This document shows, one piece after another, positions 55,357-64,000 of a stretch of DNA of 64,000 bases (positions are counted from its first letter, which is position 1; each line of letters begins with the position of its first letter). The stretch lies in contig NZ_JASTZU010000032.1 in assembly GCF_030282825.1 (NCBI RefSeq), forward strand, positions 1 to 64,000. The letters run 5' to 3'. The notes beneath the pieces are model-generated. The model saw nothing but the letters and a program-made list of their open reading frames with translations, was not told the origin of the DNA and made no database searches. The translations under genes and the position numbers were made by a program. Source of the stretch: Aquibacillus rhizosphaerae. GTDB taxonomy: Bacteria; Bacillota; Bacilli; Bacillales; Amphibacillaceae.

Positions 55357-56472
55357 CTATCTATCTTCAACAGGAACATATTCTTGGTTCTTTGGTCCTA
55401 CGTACTCTGCACGAGGACGAATTAATCTATTGTTATCATATTGTTCTAAAATATGCGCTAACCAACCTGAAAAACGACTCATCGCAAAAATAGGCGTAAA
55501 TAGATCGTGCTCAATTCCCAGACTATGATATACGGATGCCGAATAAAAGTCGACATTTGCTGGCAAGCCTTTTTCATTTTTAATATAATCTTCTATCTCA
55601 ACAGACATCTCATACCATTTTGATTGACCAGTTAATTCTGTCAACTCTTTAGACATCTTTTTCAAGTGTTTAGCTCTTGGGTCACCTTTTCTATAAACGC
55701 GATGTCCCATTCCCATAATTTTCTCTTTATTAGCCATCTTTTCTTTTATATAAGGTATAGCATTTTCAACTTCACCAATTTCGGTAAGCATTTTCATTAC
55801 ACGTTCATTTGCACCACCATGCAATGGTCCTTTTAGTGCCCCTATAGCAGCAGTGATACCTGAGTAAACATCCGATAAAGTTGCAACACATACACGAGAA
55901 GTAAAAGTGGACGCGTTTAGTTCATGATCAGCGTGTAATACTAGTGCTTTATTAATAGCTTCTACTTCTAAATCTTTTGGTTCCTCTGCGTTTAGCATAT
56001 AAAGAAAGTTTTCAGCATAACCTAAATTACTTTTGGGAGCTACTGGCTCCTTGCCGTTACGAATTCTAGCAAATGCTGCCACAATTGTTGCAATTTTAGC
56101 TTGAAGTCGGATTGCTTTTCTTACATTCGCATCCTGGTCCATCTCGTCAGCTTCTGAATCAAATAACCCAAGTAAAGAAACTGCTGTCCTTAGAGCAGCC
56201 ATTGGATGAACAGTAGCTAAATCATAGGATTTCAAATGATCTAATACTTCTTTCGGAAGCTCCATGTTATTAATTAATTCTTTTTTGAAGCTTTTTAATT
56301 CTTCACTGTTTGGCAGCTGCTTATTCCATAGTAAGTAAACAACTTCCTCAAAGCTAGAATTCTCAGCAAGGTCATCAATTTTATAACCCACATAAGTTAA
56401 TTGATCATCGATAATCGAACTAATTGATGACTCTGTGGCAATAACCCCTTCTAGTCCTTTGGCGGTTGACAT
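55357..56472 (-). CDS. citZ: Citrate synthase
   Basis: A 371-residue enzyme that condenses acetyl-CoA and oxaloacetate. Catalytic histidines are in GPLHGGANERVM and MGMGHRVYRKGDPRA, and the Asp in NVDFYSASVYHSLGI. Length fits the Gram-positive dimeric type. An aaggagag site precedes ATG. It leads citZ-icd-mdh from a promoter about 140 bases upstream that contains an inverted repeat. Confidence 0.97.
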   Translation of the reverse strand: MSTAKGLEGVIATESSISSIIDDQLTYVGYKIDDLAENSSFEEVVYLLWNKQLPNSEELKSFKKELINNMELPKEVLDHLKSYDLATVHPMAALRTAVSLLGLFDSEADEMDQDANVRKAIRLQAKIATIVAAFARIRNGKEPVAPKSNLGYAENFLYMLNAEEPKDLEVEAINKALVLHADHELNASTFTSRVCVATLSDVYSGITAAIGALKGPLHGGANERVMKMLTEIGEVENAIPYIKEKMANKEKIMGMGHRVYRKGDPRAKHLKKMSKELTELTGQSKWYEMSVEIEDYIKNEKGLPANVDFYSASVYHSLGIEHDLFTPIFAMSRFSGWLAHILEQYDNNRLIRPRAEYVGPKNQEYVPVEDR

Positions 56473-56612
56473 TGCATCCCTCTCCTTTTCTTTATCCTTA
56501 TTGATTAGTTAACAAAACATTGTAAGGACTGTTTAGCAACTAACTTCTTTCTCTACATTTCAAAAACATCGTAACAAACTGTGAAATAATGCTTTTGAAT
56601 ATCCCCTTATCA

Positions 56613-56641
56613 ATTATAAACAATTTGGAATTGTTTGTGAA
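56613..56641 (-). promoter_or_regulatory. citZ promoter with an operator-like dyad in the spacer
   Basis: Minus-strand TTCACA (56636-56641), a 17-base spacer and perfect TATAAT (56613-56618). The spacer is almost exactly filled by the inverted repeat AAACAATT-tgg-AATTGTTT (56618-56636). Binding there would block RNA polymerase. CcpC and CcpA control citZ in B. subtilis, but the site does not clearly match either consensus. Confidence 0.6.
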
Positions 56642-56864
56642 ATGAAACCGATTAAATTTTTAGAAATGTAATTAAATTAAGTAATTACTTGTTTTTTTTG
56701 AATATAATAACCTTAAAACTGAATCATACCATACGTCATTATCTTTCTTGATAAGACTTGTATTAAATAGAAATCCTTCAGAAAGGCTTATAAAAGTAAT
56801 TAAACAAGTGATCCGGTTAGAAAATATGTAGAATTCATCCTAAAAATTTCGTGTTTCAATATTC

Positions 56865-57329
56865 CTATGGTAAGAAAAAGTCAACGGCTCTCATAATCAT
56901 ATAAGCTATACCTGCACCTATTAGTGGGCCCACAGCAACACCATTAAAAAATACCACAGCTAAGATTGTTCCCATTACTAAAGCTGTTGTTAAGTGCGGA
57001 TCATCTGCGAGAAGAGTTAATCCATTCTTTGCAATTACTGCAACAAATATACCAGCACCAATAGCTATCCAAGCATAATAAGATTTTACACTTTGCGCCA
57101 ATTCACTGAAACCTATCTCTCCAGTTGCAATTGGAACTAATACCGCCACAGTTATGATTGTTACACCCCAACCAATTCCTTTATCCTGAATATAAGGAAA
57201 CAACTTATCATCCATTTTAAATAGTTGTAATCCAATCAGAACATATACTGCGATCATTATTGATTGATTCTTCCCAATATACCCCAGTAAAAATAAAATC
57301 AATAAAAAGATGGTTGATTGATTTAGCAT
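56865..57329 (-). CDS. ytwI: DUF441 family membrane protein (YtwI)
   Basis: A 154-residue integral membrane protein with four or five hydrophobic segments. DUF441 features are visible: LLGYIGKNQSIMIAVYVL, then GVTIITVAVLVPIATGEIG and the C-terminal GPLIGAGIAYMIMR. The function is unknown. The tagggac ribosome site is moderate. Its place beside citZ and ytvI is as in B. subtilis. No terminator is visible after it. Confidence 0.88.
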   Translation of the reverse strand: MLNQSTIFLLILFLLGYIGKNQSIMIAVYVLIGLQLFKMDDKLFPYIQDKGIGWGVTIITVAVLVPIATGEIGFSELAQSVKSYYAWIAIGAGIFVAVIAKNGLTLLADDPHLTTALVMGTILAVVFFNGVAVGPLIGAGIAYMIMRAVDFFLP

Positions 57330-57412
57330 GTTCGTCCCTACTTTCTTTAATAAACGAAAGCTAATTTTAATAGTACCACATATTATTCATAAATTAAAAA
57401 TATCTTTATAGT

Positions 57413-57600
57413 AAGAAAAGATCGGGGCACCTTCGAAACAAGAAAATCCCTTGTTTCTGCGAAGACTTTCCATGGAGCATTCCTTTATGCTCACCCTAGG
57501 GCAGGTTAAGACGAACATCTATGTAGGGGTTTTTATCACAAAGATGTTTAGTCGGGTAGTCCGCTTCCGCTATACATCTCCGAATTTTTATATTTTATTA
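57413..57600 (+). repeat. Dispersed repeat family B, copy 3
   Basis: It has the same ordered blocks as the other two copies: gcattcctttatgctcaccc, ctagggcaggttaagacga, tctatgt, tcacaaagatgtttag and tatacatctccgaattttta. It starts with its own small hairpin (gaaacaag/cttgtttc, 57436-57461). It lies between the divergent ytwI and ytvI and runs up to 25 bases before the ytvI start, so it probably forms the ytvI leader or promoter region. Confidence 0.65.
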
Positions 57601-57624
57601 GCTTTTAGAAAGGATGTGAAAAAC

Positions 57625-58746
57625 GTGCCCTTAAAGAATATTTACAAATTATTAAGGTTTTTATTTGTGATTTTCTCAATCATTCTATTAATATTTTGTC
57701 TGTTTTATTTATTTACATACACTTATCCATTTTTTTTCGCATTATTAATTGCATTTTTATTAAATCCACTCGTGAATTTTTTAGAATTAAGGTTTAAGTT
57801 CAATAGACCTTTAGCAACCTTTTTATCTATTTTATTTGTATTAGTTATTATCATGGGAGTCACTACATTTTTAATTATCGAGTTAATCAATGGGACAACA
57901 TACTTGGCTGTACAAATTCCATATCACTTTAAAACATTGGTAACTTTCATCCAAGATTTAGTAACACAGCATGTTATTCCGGTCTATCAAAAATTGACTT
58001 CCATGATAAGTATGCTTGATCCGAATCAACAAAATGCTATTTTGAATAATGTTCAAAACATGGGTGATAATCTTGCATCATCTGGTGCAGTTCTTTTGCA
58101 GCAGTTATTGCAACAAATCCCCTCTTTACTAAGTAATTTACCTAGTTATCTCTCTGTACTAGTTTTCTCATTTCTTGGAACTTTTTTTATTAGTAAAGAT
58201 TGGTACAAGCTGAGAGAGCTATTTCTAAATATCATTCCTAAGTCATTTAGTACTTCGGGCAGTGAAGTCTTTAAAGGACTAAAAAAAGCTTTATTTGGGT
58301 TTATAAAAGCACAAATTATACTTATATCCATTACAGCTATTATTGTGTTAATTGGGCTCTTATGTCTACAAGTTGAACATGCTATTACTATTGCGATCAT
58401 TACTGGTCTAATAGATTTATTACCCTATCTCGGAACAGGGTTAATATTTATTCCTTGGATACTGTATATGTTCCTAACAGGAAATTATTTTCTTACAATT
58501 GGGCTATCTATTCTTTACTTTACAGTTGTCATCCAAAGACAATTAATGGAACCAAAAGTTCTTTCAAATAACATTGGACTAAATCCTTTAGCAACGTTAA
58601 TCTCATTATTTGCTGGTTTTCAACTATGGGGATTATTAGGCCTAATGATCGGTCCAGTAATATTAGTAATTTTAAACACATTGTATCAAACAGGTGTAAT
58701 AGAGCAACTTTGGTTATATATAAACGGGAATAAAAACAGCCATTAA
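57625..58746 (+). CDS. ytvI: Sporulation integral membrane protein YtvI (AI-2E transporter family)
   Basis: A 373-residue UPF0118/PF01594 protein with about seven helices in the family pattern: an N-terminal pair, a soluble central segment (about 90-165) and a C-terminal bundle with DLLPYLGTGLIFIPW and LNPLATLISLFAGFQLWGLL. It has been assigned to sporulation in B. subtilis, but its transport substrate is unknown. The GTG at 57625 follows aaagg and gives nearly the B. subtilis length (371). The upstream open frame is repeat sequence. Confidence 0.87.
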   Translation: MPLKNIYKLLRFLFVIFSIILLIFCLFYLFTYTYPFFFALLIAFLLNPLVNFLELRFKFNRPLATFLSILFVLVIIMGVTTFLIIELINGTTYLAVQIPYHFKTLVTFIQDLVTQHVIPVYQKLTSMISMLDPNQQNAILNNVQNMGDNLASSGAVLLQQLLQQIPSLLSNLPSYLSVLVFSFLGTFFISKDWYKLRELFLNIIPKSFSTSGSEVFKGLKKALFGFIKAQIILISITAIIVLIGLLCLQVEHAITIAIITGLIDLLPYLGTGLIFIPWILYMFLTGNYFLTIGLSILYFTVVIQRQLMEPKVLSNNIGLNPLATLISLFAGFQLWGLLGLMIGPVILVILNTLYQTGVIEQLWLYINGNKNSH

Positions 58747-58787
58747 AAATAAGAACTGAAACCTTTGAGAGGTCAGTTCTTATTTTT
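58745..58787. terminator. Bidirectional terminator between ytvI and fxsA
   Basis: A 15-bp stem (58745-58759 with 58773-58787) with A/T tracts at both ends. It starts at the ytvI stop codon and overlaps the fxsA stop codon. Confidence 0.88.
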
Positions 58788-59178
58788 ATCTTCTAAATAT
58801 GGTAATTGTACCTTTATCCATCATTGTTTTTAACACTTTTTGCAGCCAAAGTTTTATTGGACCTCTTGTGAAAGGGAGTAGTAATAAAAAGCCTATTGCA
58901 TCTGTAATGAAACCCGGGGTAAGTAATACAACCGCTCCTATTAAAATACAAATACCATCAAATATTTGTTCGTGTGGTAATTGACCATAGGACATAGACT
59001 GTCTTGCTCTATTTAATGTATCTAATCCCTGTTGTTTAGCTAACCAGGCACCTATAATTCCAGTTAACAGAATTAAAAACACAACCCACCATGGTCCAAT
59101 TACTCCACCTGCCCAAATAAGGATTCCAATTTCTAATGCTGGCACAATTAATACAAACAATAAAACCCAACGAAACAT
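58786..59178 (-). CDS. fxsA: FxsA family membrane protein
   Basis: A 130-residue membrane protein with three or four helices. FxsA traits are the N-terminal RWVLLFVLIVPALEIGILIW (20 shown), GPWWVVFLILLTGIIGAWLA and LTPGFITDAIGFLLLLP. In E. coli overexpressed FxsA lets phage T7 exclusion be bypassed; its native role is not known. A ggaggg site precedes ATG. It lies 128 bases after pyk, beyond the pyk terminator. The B. subtilis counterpart is ytzA. Confidence 0.9.
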   Translation of the reverse strand: MFRWVLLFVLIVPALEIGILIWAGGVIGPWWVVFLILLTGIIGAWLAKQQGLDTLNRARQSMSYGQLPHEQIFDGICILIGAVVLLTPGFITDAIGFLLLLPFTRGPIKLWLQKVLKTMMDKGTITIFRR

Positions 59179-59260
59179 AGTTTATCCTCCCTCCTTGATT
59201 TCTTTAGAGAATATGTTCTTTGTTTAAAAAACACTAATGAATTTATGACGCTAGCTGGGT

Positions 59261-59291
59261 TAAAAGAAAGAGAAGGGATAAATCCCTTCTC
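59261..59291 (-). terminator. pfkA-pyk terminator
   Basis: Stem gagaaggga/tcccttctc (59270-59278 with 59283-59291) followed on the minus strand by tttctttt. Confidence 0.85.
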
Positions 59292-59306
59292 AAATCTCAC
59301 CTATTT

Positions 59307-61067
59307 TTAGAGTACACTTGCGTGACCAGCATATATGTCACCTTTTGTAGCGTCAATCGTAACTTCTTTTCCGTTTTCAATAATATCAACGGCCTTCTGT
59401 ACACCTATAATTACTGGAATTCCCAGGCTTAGACCCACAACAGCTGCATGTGAAGTAAGTCCTGCTTCTTCCGTAATGATACCACTTGCTTTCTCAATTG
59501 CTGGCATCATATCTTTATCTGTACCGTAAGTAACGAGAATATCATCCTGTTGTATTTTTTGCATTGCTTCTTCTGCATTTTTAGCAATGATAGCTCTACC
59601 ATACGCGCTTCCTTTACCTACACCCTGACCTTTAGCTAATACGTCTCCGATTATATGAATTTTCATCAAATTCGTAGTTCCGCTCTCCCCAACTGGGACA
59701 CCGGCAGTAATAATTACACGATCTCCACGCTTAAAATGACCAGTTGATAGACCGCGGTCGATAGCTACATCTAATACATCGTCTGTTGTATGCGCTAATT
59801 GACCAATTATTGTCTCGACACCCCAAACTAGCGATAATCTGCGGCTAACTTGCTCATCAAATGTAACAGCAATAATTGGTGCCTCAGGGCGATACTTTGA
59901 AATCATACGCGCTGTATGTCCACTAACTGTTGGTGTTAAGATAGCATCTACATTTAAATTCATTGCTGAATGATTTACTGATTGACTGATTGCGTCAGTA
60001 ATTGTCATATCGCTTGATTTTGAGCGAATATCAAGAATGGCTTTATGGTCAAGAGCCGTTTCAGCTTTTTTCGCAATGTTACTCATTGTTTGGACAGCTT
60101 CGACTGGATAATCACCGGCTGCAGTTTCCCCAGATAACATTATTGCATCTGAACCATCAAATATTGCATTGGCAACATCTGAAGCTTCAGCACGTGTTGG
60201 TCTTGGGTTACGTTGCATGGAATCTAACATTTGCGTCGCAGTAATAACAGGCTTACCTGCTGTATTACACTTACGGATCATATCTTTTTGCACCAGTGGT
60301 ACATCTTCAGGTGGAATTTCCACACCAAGATCTCCCCTTGCAACCATTAAGCCATCACTAACTTGTAAAATAGCATCAAGATTATCTACACCTTCACGAT
60401 TCTCAATTTTAGGAATGATATGAATGTGTGTAGCATTGTTCTCTTCTAACAACCCTCTAATTTCTAATACGTCAGATGAGCGACGAACAAAAGATGCGGC
60501 GATGAAGTCTACACCTTGTTCGATACCAAATTTAATATCTTGTGCATCTTTATCTGTAATACCTGGTAAATTCACGCTAACATTAGGAACGTTTACACCT
60601 TTTTTATTTTTAAGTAAGCCAGAATTCAAAGCTTTTGTTTTTAATTCTTTTTTGTCTTTTAAGATTTCTACTACTTCAAGTTCAATTAATCCATCATCTA
60701 ATAATAATTTAGAGCCTACATGTACATCATCAATTAATTGTGGATATGTTACAGAAATTCTATCAGCTGTTCCTTCAATATCTTCCATCGATACATTCAC
60801 GGTAGCACCTTTATTCAAGTATGCTTCTCCGTTTTTTAGACTACCTGTTCTAATTTCTGGACCTTTGGTGTCTAAAAGAATAGCTACTGTTTTTCCAGTT
60901 TGCTTAGAAGCTTCACGGATATTTTTAATTCTTTGGCCATGCTCTTCAAAGTCACCATGTGAAAAATTCAAACGGGCAACATTCATTCCCGCTTCAATTA
61001 ATTTAACCAACTTCTCAACTGTTTCTGATGCGGGTCCTATCGTACATACAATCTTCGTTCTTCTCAT
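59307..61067 (-). CDS. pyk: Pyruvate kinase
   Basis: A 586-residue enzyme that makes pyruvate and ATP from PEP. The barrel and active site have [19 protein letters not shown] and the signature [17 protein letters not shown] with the catalytic Lys. The extra C-terminal PEP-utiliser-like domain (about 475-586), with [16 protein letters not shown], is typical of Bacillus and Geobacillus pyruvate kinase. An aaggagg site precedes ATG. It is 43 bases after pfkA, forming the usual two-gene glycolytic unit. Confidence 0.97.
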   Translation of the reverse strand: MRRTKIVCTIGPASETVEKLVKLIEAGMNVARLNFSHGDFEEHGQRIKNIREASKQTGKTVAILLDTKGPEIRTGSLKNGEAYLNKGATVNVSMEDIEGTADRISVTYPQLIDDVHVGSKLLLDDGLIELEVVEILKDKKELKTKALNSGLLKNKKGVNVPNVSVNLPGITDKDAQDIKFGIEQGVDFIAASFVRRSSDVLEIRGLLEENNATHIHIIPKIENREGVDNLDAILQVSDGLMVARGDLGVEIPPEDVPLVQKDMIRKCNTAGKPVITATQMLDSMQRNPRPTRAEASDVANAIFDGSDAIMLSGETAAGDYPVEAVQTMSNIAKKAETALDHKAILDIRSKSSDMTITDAISQSVNHSAMNLNVDAILTPTVSGHTARMISKYRPEAPIIAVTFDEQVSRRLSLVWGVETIIGQLAHTTDDVLDVAIDRGLSTGHFKRGDRVIITAGVPVGESGTTNLMKIHIIGDVLAKGQGVGKGSAYGRAIIAKNAEEAMQKIQQDDILVTYGTDKDMMPAIEKASGIITEEAGLTSHAAVVGLSLGIPVIIGVQKAVDIIENGKEVTIDATKGDIYAGHASVL

Positions 61068-61110
61068 TCCTATTTCCTCCTTAAATTACAACTACTATGT
61101 TTAGTCTACA

Positions 61111-62390
<1,280 letters not shown>

Positions 62391-63356
62391 CTATAAACTA
62401 CTTGGTTCATTAATATCACCAATCTGTTTATATTTTTCCCATCTTTTCTCAAGTAATTCCTCGGTTTTAATTTCATTTAATTGTTTTAAAGATTCTTTTA
62501 ACACTTTGTCCATAAATTGGGATTGTAACAATACATCTCTATGCGCTCCACCTCTAGGTTCTGGTATAATCTCATCAATAACTTTCAGCTCTTTTAAATC
62601 ATAAGATGTAATTTTTAGAGATTCAGCAGCTTTTTGTGCTTGTTTTGAATCTTTCCAAAGTAAAGCAGCAGCTCCTTCTGGAGAAATAACAGAATAAGTA
62701 GAGTTCTCTAACATATGAATATGATCACTGACTCCAAGTGCTAATGCTCCACCGCTTCCTCCTTCACCGATAACAATACTTATCATAGGCACATTAAATC
62801 CAGCCATTTCCATAAGGTTTCTAGCTATTGCTTCACTTTGCCCTCGCTCTTCAGCAGCTTTACCTGGATAGGCACCCTTAGTATCTATAAAAGTAACAAT
62901 TGGTCGATTAAATTTGTTGGCTTGCTTCATGTGTCTTAGTGCTTTTCTATATCCTTCCGGGTGAGGACTACCAAAGTTTCTTCTAATATTTTCTTTCGTA
63001 TTTTTACCTCTTTGATGCCCAATCACCGTAATAGGCTGCCCCTCATATTTGGCAATTCCGGATACAATAGACTCATCATCTCCAAACAACCGGTCACCAT
63101 GAAATTCAATAAAATCAGTAAATAAATTTTCGATATAATCAAGAGTGGTTGGTCGATCAGTGTGTCTAGCAATTTGAACTCTATCCCAAGGCTTTAAATT
63201 CCCATATATATCTCCTTCTAGTTTTTCAAGCCTTTGTTCAAGTGTATTTATTTCTTTAGACAAATCAAAATCACTATCTACTGTAATTTTTTTTAGTTCA
63301 TCTATTTTTTCCCTTAACTCAATGATAGGTTTTTCGAATTCGAGAACTTGTTTCAA
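62391..63356 (-). CDS. accA: Acetyl-CoA carboxylase carboxyltransferase subunit alpha
   Basis: A 321-residue subunit that, with AccD, moves CO2 from biotin to acetyl-CoA to make malonyl-CoA for lipid synthesis. The N-terminal helix ([17 protein letters not shown]) and crotonase-type core are present, including [20 protein letters not shown] and the oxyanion segment [15 protein letters not shown]. The start is TTG, seven bases after aaggggtg. It follows accD by 13 bases. Confidence 0.97.
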   Translation of the reverse strand: MKQVLEFEKPIIELREKIDELKKITVDSDFDLSKEINTLEQRLEKLEGDIYGNLKPWDRVQIARHTDRPTTLDYIENLFTDFIEFHGDRLFGDDESIVSGIAKYEGQPITVIGHQRGKNTKENIRRNFGSPHPEGYRKALRHMKQANKFNRPIVTFIDTKGAYPGKAAEERGQSEAIARNLMEMAGFNVPMISIVIGEGGSGGALALGVSDHIHMLENSTYSVISPEGAAALLWKDSKQAQKAAESLKITSYDLKELKVIDEIIPEPRGGAHRDVLLQSQFMDKVLKESLKQLNEIKTEELLEKRWEKYKQIGDINEPSSL

Positions 63357-63369
63357 AATATATCACCCC

Positions 63370-64000
63370 TTACTGATGGATATCCAATATTGTAGTTAAA
63401 ATCCTTTTCATATCATGTCTAGGAATTACTTTATCAATTTGTCCATGCTTTAATTGGAATTCAGCTGTTTGAAAATCTTCAGGTAGTTTTTCTCTAATTG
63501 TTTGTTCAATTATTCTTCTACCAGCAAAACCGATTAGTGCTCCTGGTTCAGCAAAATTATAGTCACCCAAAGATGCAAAGCTCGCTGATACTCCTCCTGT
63601 AGTCGGGTTTGTCATTACAGAAATAAATAATCCACCAGCATTATGTAATCTCTGTATAGCGACAGAAGTTTTACTCATTTGCATCAGGCTCAAAGCACCT
63701 TCTTGCATTCTTGCGCCACCAGATGCGGTGAAGATAATGATGGGCATGGATTCAATCCTTGCATTTTCAATTGCTCTTGCTACCTTTTCACCAACCACAG
63801 ACCCCATACTACCCATACGAAACCTAGAATCCATGACAGCAATTGCTGTATCAAGTCCGTTTACTTTCCCTTTACCAGTCACAACCGCTTCGTTAATACC
63901 TGTTTTTTCAATATCTTTTTCAAGCTTTTTTTCATAATCCGGAAATGCTAAGGGGTTATTTGATAGTAAATGTTTATCCCACTCTATAAATGAACCATAA
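63370..64000 (-). CDS. accD: Acetyl-CoA carboxylase carboxyltransferase subunit beta (partial)
   Basis: The frame stays open to the window edge (codons in phase with 63999), giving about 210 residues of the C-terminal part. It reads from [16 protein letters not shown] through [38 protein letters not shown] and the oxyanion segment [15 protein letters not shown]. The N-terminal zinc ribbon lies outside the window. An internal GTG at 63882 is not the true start. It is coupled to accA downstream. Confidence 0.96.
   Translation of the reverse strand, partial: YGSFIEWDKHLLSNNPLAFPDYEKKLEKDIEKTGINEAVVTGKGKVNGLDTAIAVMDSRFRMGSMGSVVGEKVARAIENARIESMPIIIFTASGGARMQEGALSLMQMSKTSVAIQRLHNAGGLFISVMTNPTTGGVSASFASLGDYNFAEPGALIGFAGRRIIEQTIREKLPEDFQTAEFQLKHGQIDKVIPRHDMKRILTTILDIHQ

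Noticed and set aside
63370-63882. Short 170-residue AccD
   Set aside because: The reading frame continues past an internal GTG to the window edge, so the gene is only cut by the window.

Overview
This is an AT-rich stretch of the chromosome of an endospore-forming Bacillaceae bacterium. Gene content and order (gerM-murI-ysmB-gerE-ysmA-sdhBAC-yslB-uvrC ... thrS-ytxC-dnaI-dnaB-nrdR-speD-coaE-ytaF-mutM-polA ... phoRP-mdh-icd-citZ-ytwI-ytvI-fxsA-pyk-pfkA-accAD) match, as I remember it, the gerM-to-accD arc of Bacillus subtilis and relatives. Sporulation genes (gerM, gerE, sspI, ytaF, ytvI) confirm a spore former. An hflKC pair beside polA and the style of the intergenic repeats suggest an Oceanobacillus/Virgibacillus-like genus, but that is inference. 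Nearly everything is on the minus strand. Only yslB, rnhC, sspI, a lytic transglycosylase gene, ysdB and ytvI are on the plus strand.

Layout. 1-4.1 kb: gerM, murI, a MarR regulator, gerE and a thioesterase. 4.1-7.4 kb: succinate dehydrogenase. 7.7-10.6 kb: yslB, uvrC, trxA. 11.2-15.5 kb: fatty-acid oxidation genes (etfA, etfB, fadR, lcfA) with a textbook FadR operator. 15.7-22.8 kb: DNA maintenance and division (mutS2, polX, cvpA, zapA, rnhC) plus two very small membrane-protein genes. 22.9-27.6 kb: pheST behind a T-box, and an rRNA methyltransferase. 27.7-32.2 kb: sspI, a transglycosylase, an M42 peptidase, a dUTPase, sigma-W-type ysdB, a TVP38 protein and ysdA. 32.4-34.1 kb: infC-rpmI-rplT behind an L20 leader. 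34.1-37.8 kb: an aldo/keto reductase and T-box-controlled thrS. 37.8-48.0 kb: primosome genes dnaI and dnaB, nrdR, speD, coaE, ytaF, mutM, polA. 48.2-52.8 kb: hflKC and phoPR. 53.0-56.5 kb: the TCA genes citZ-icd-mdh. 56.9-64 kb: ytwI, ytvI, fxsA, the glycolytic pair pfkA-pyk and accDA, with accD cut by the window edge.

How the genes work together. The window supplies central carbon flow (pfkA-pyk, citZ-icd-mdh, sdhCAB), entry and exit of fatty acids (accDA; lcfA and etfBA), translation (pheST, thrS, infC, rpmI, rplT), replication initiation and repair (dnaB, dnaI, polA, mutM, uvrC, polX, mutS2, rnhC) and phosphate sensing. Control sites visible in the sequence include two T-boxes, the L20 leader, a FadR palindrome, a sigma-W promoter, a dyad in the citZ promoter and about thirty intrinsic terminators.

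I found no defence island, prophage, IS element, CRISPR array or biosynthetic cluster, and no convincing undescribed system. The least explained material is two families of dispersed intergenic repeats (one copy lies inside the thrS 5' leader), two small membrane-peptide genes, one unidentified conserved-looking gene, and a PhoR kinase with no extracytoplasmic sensor domain.
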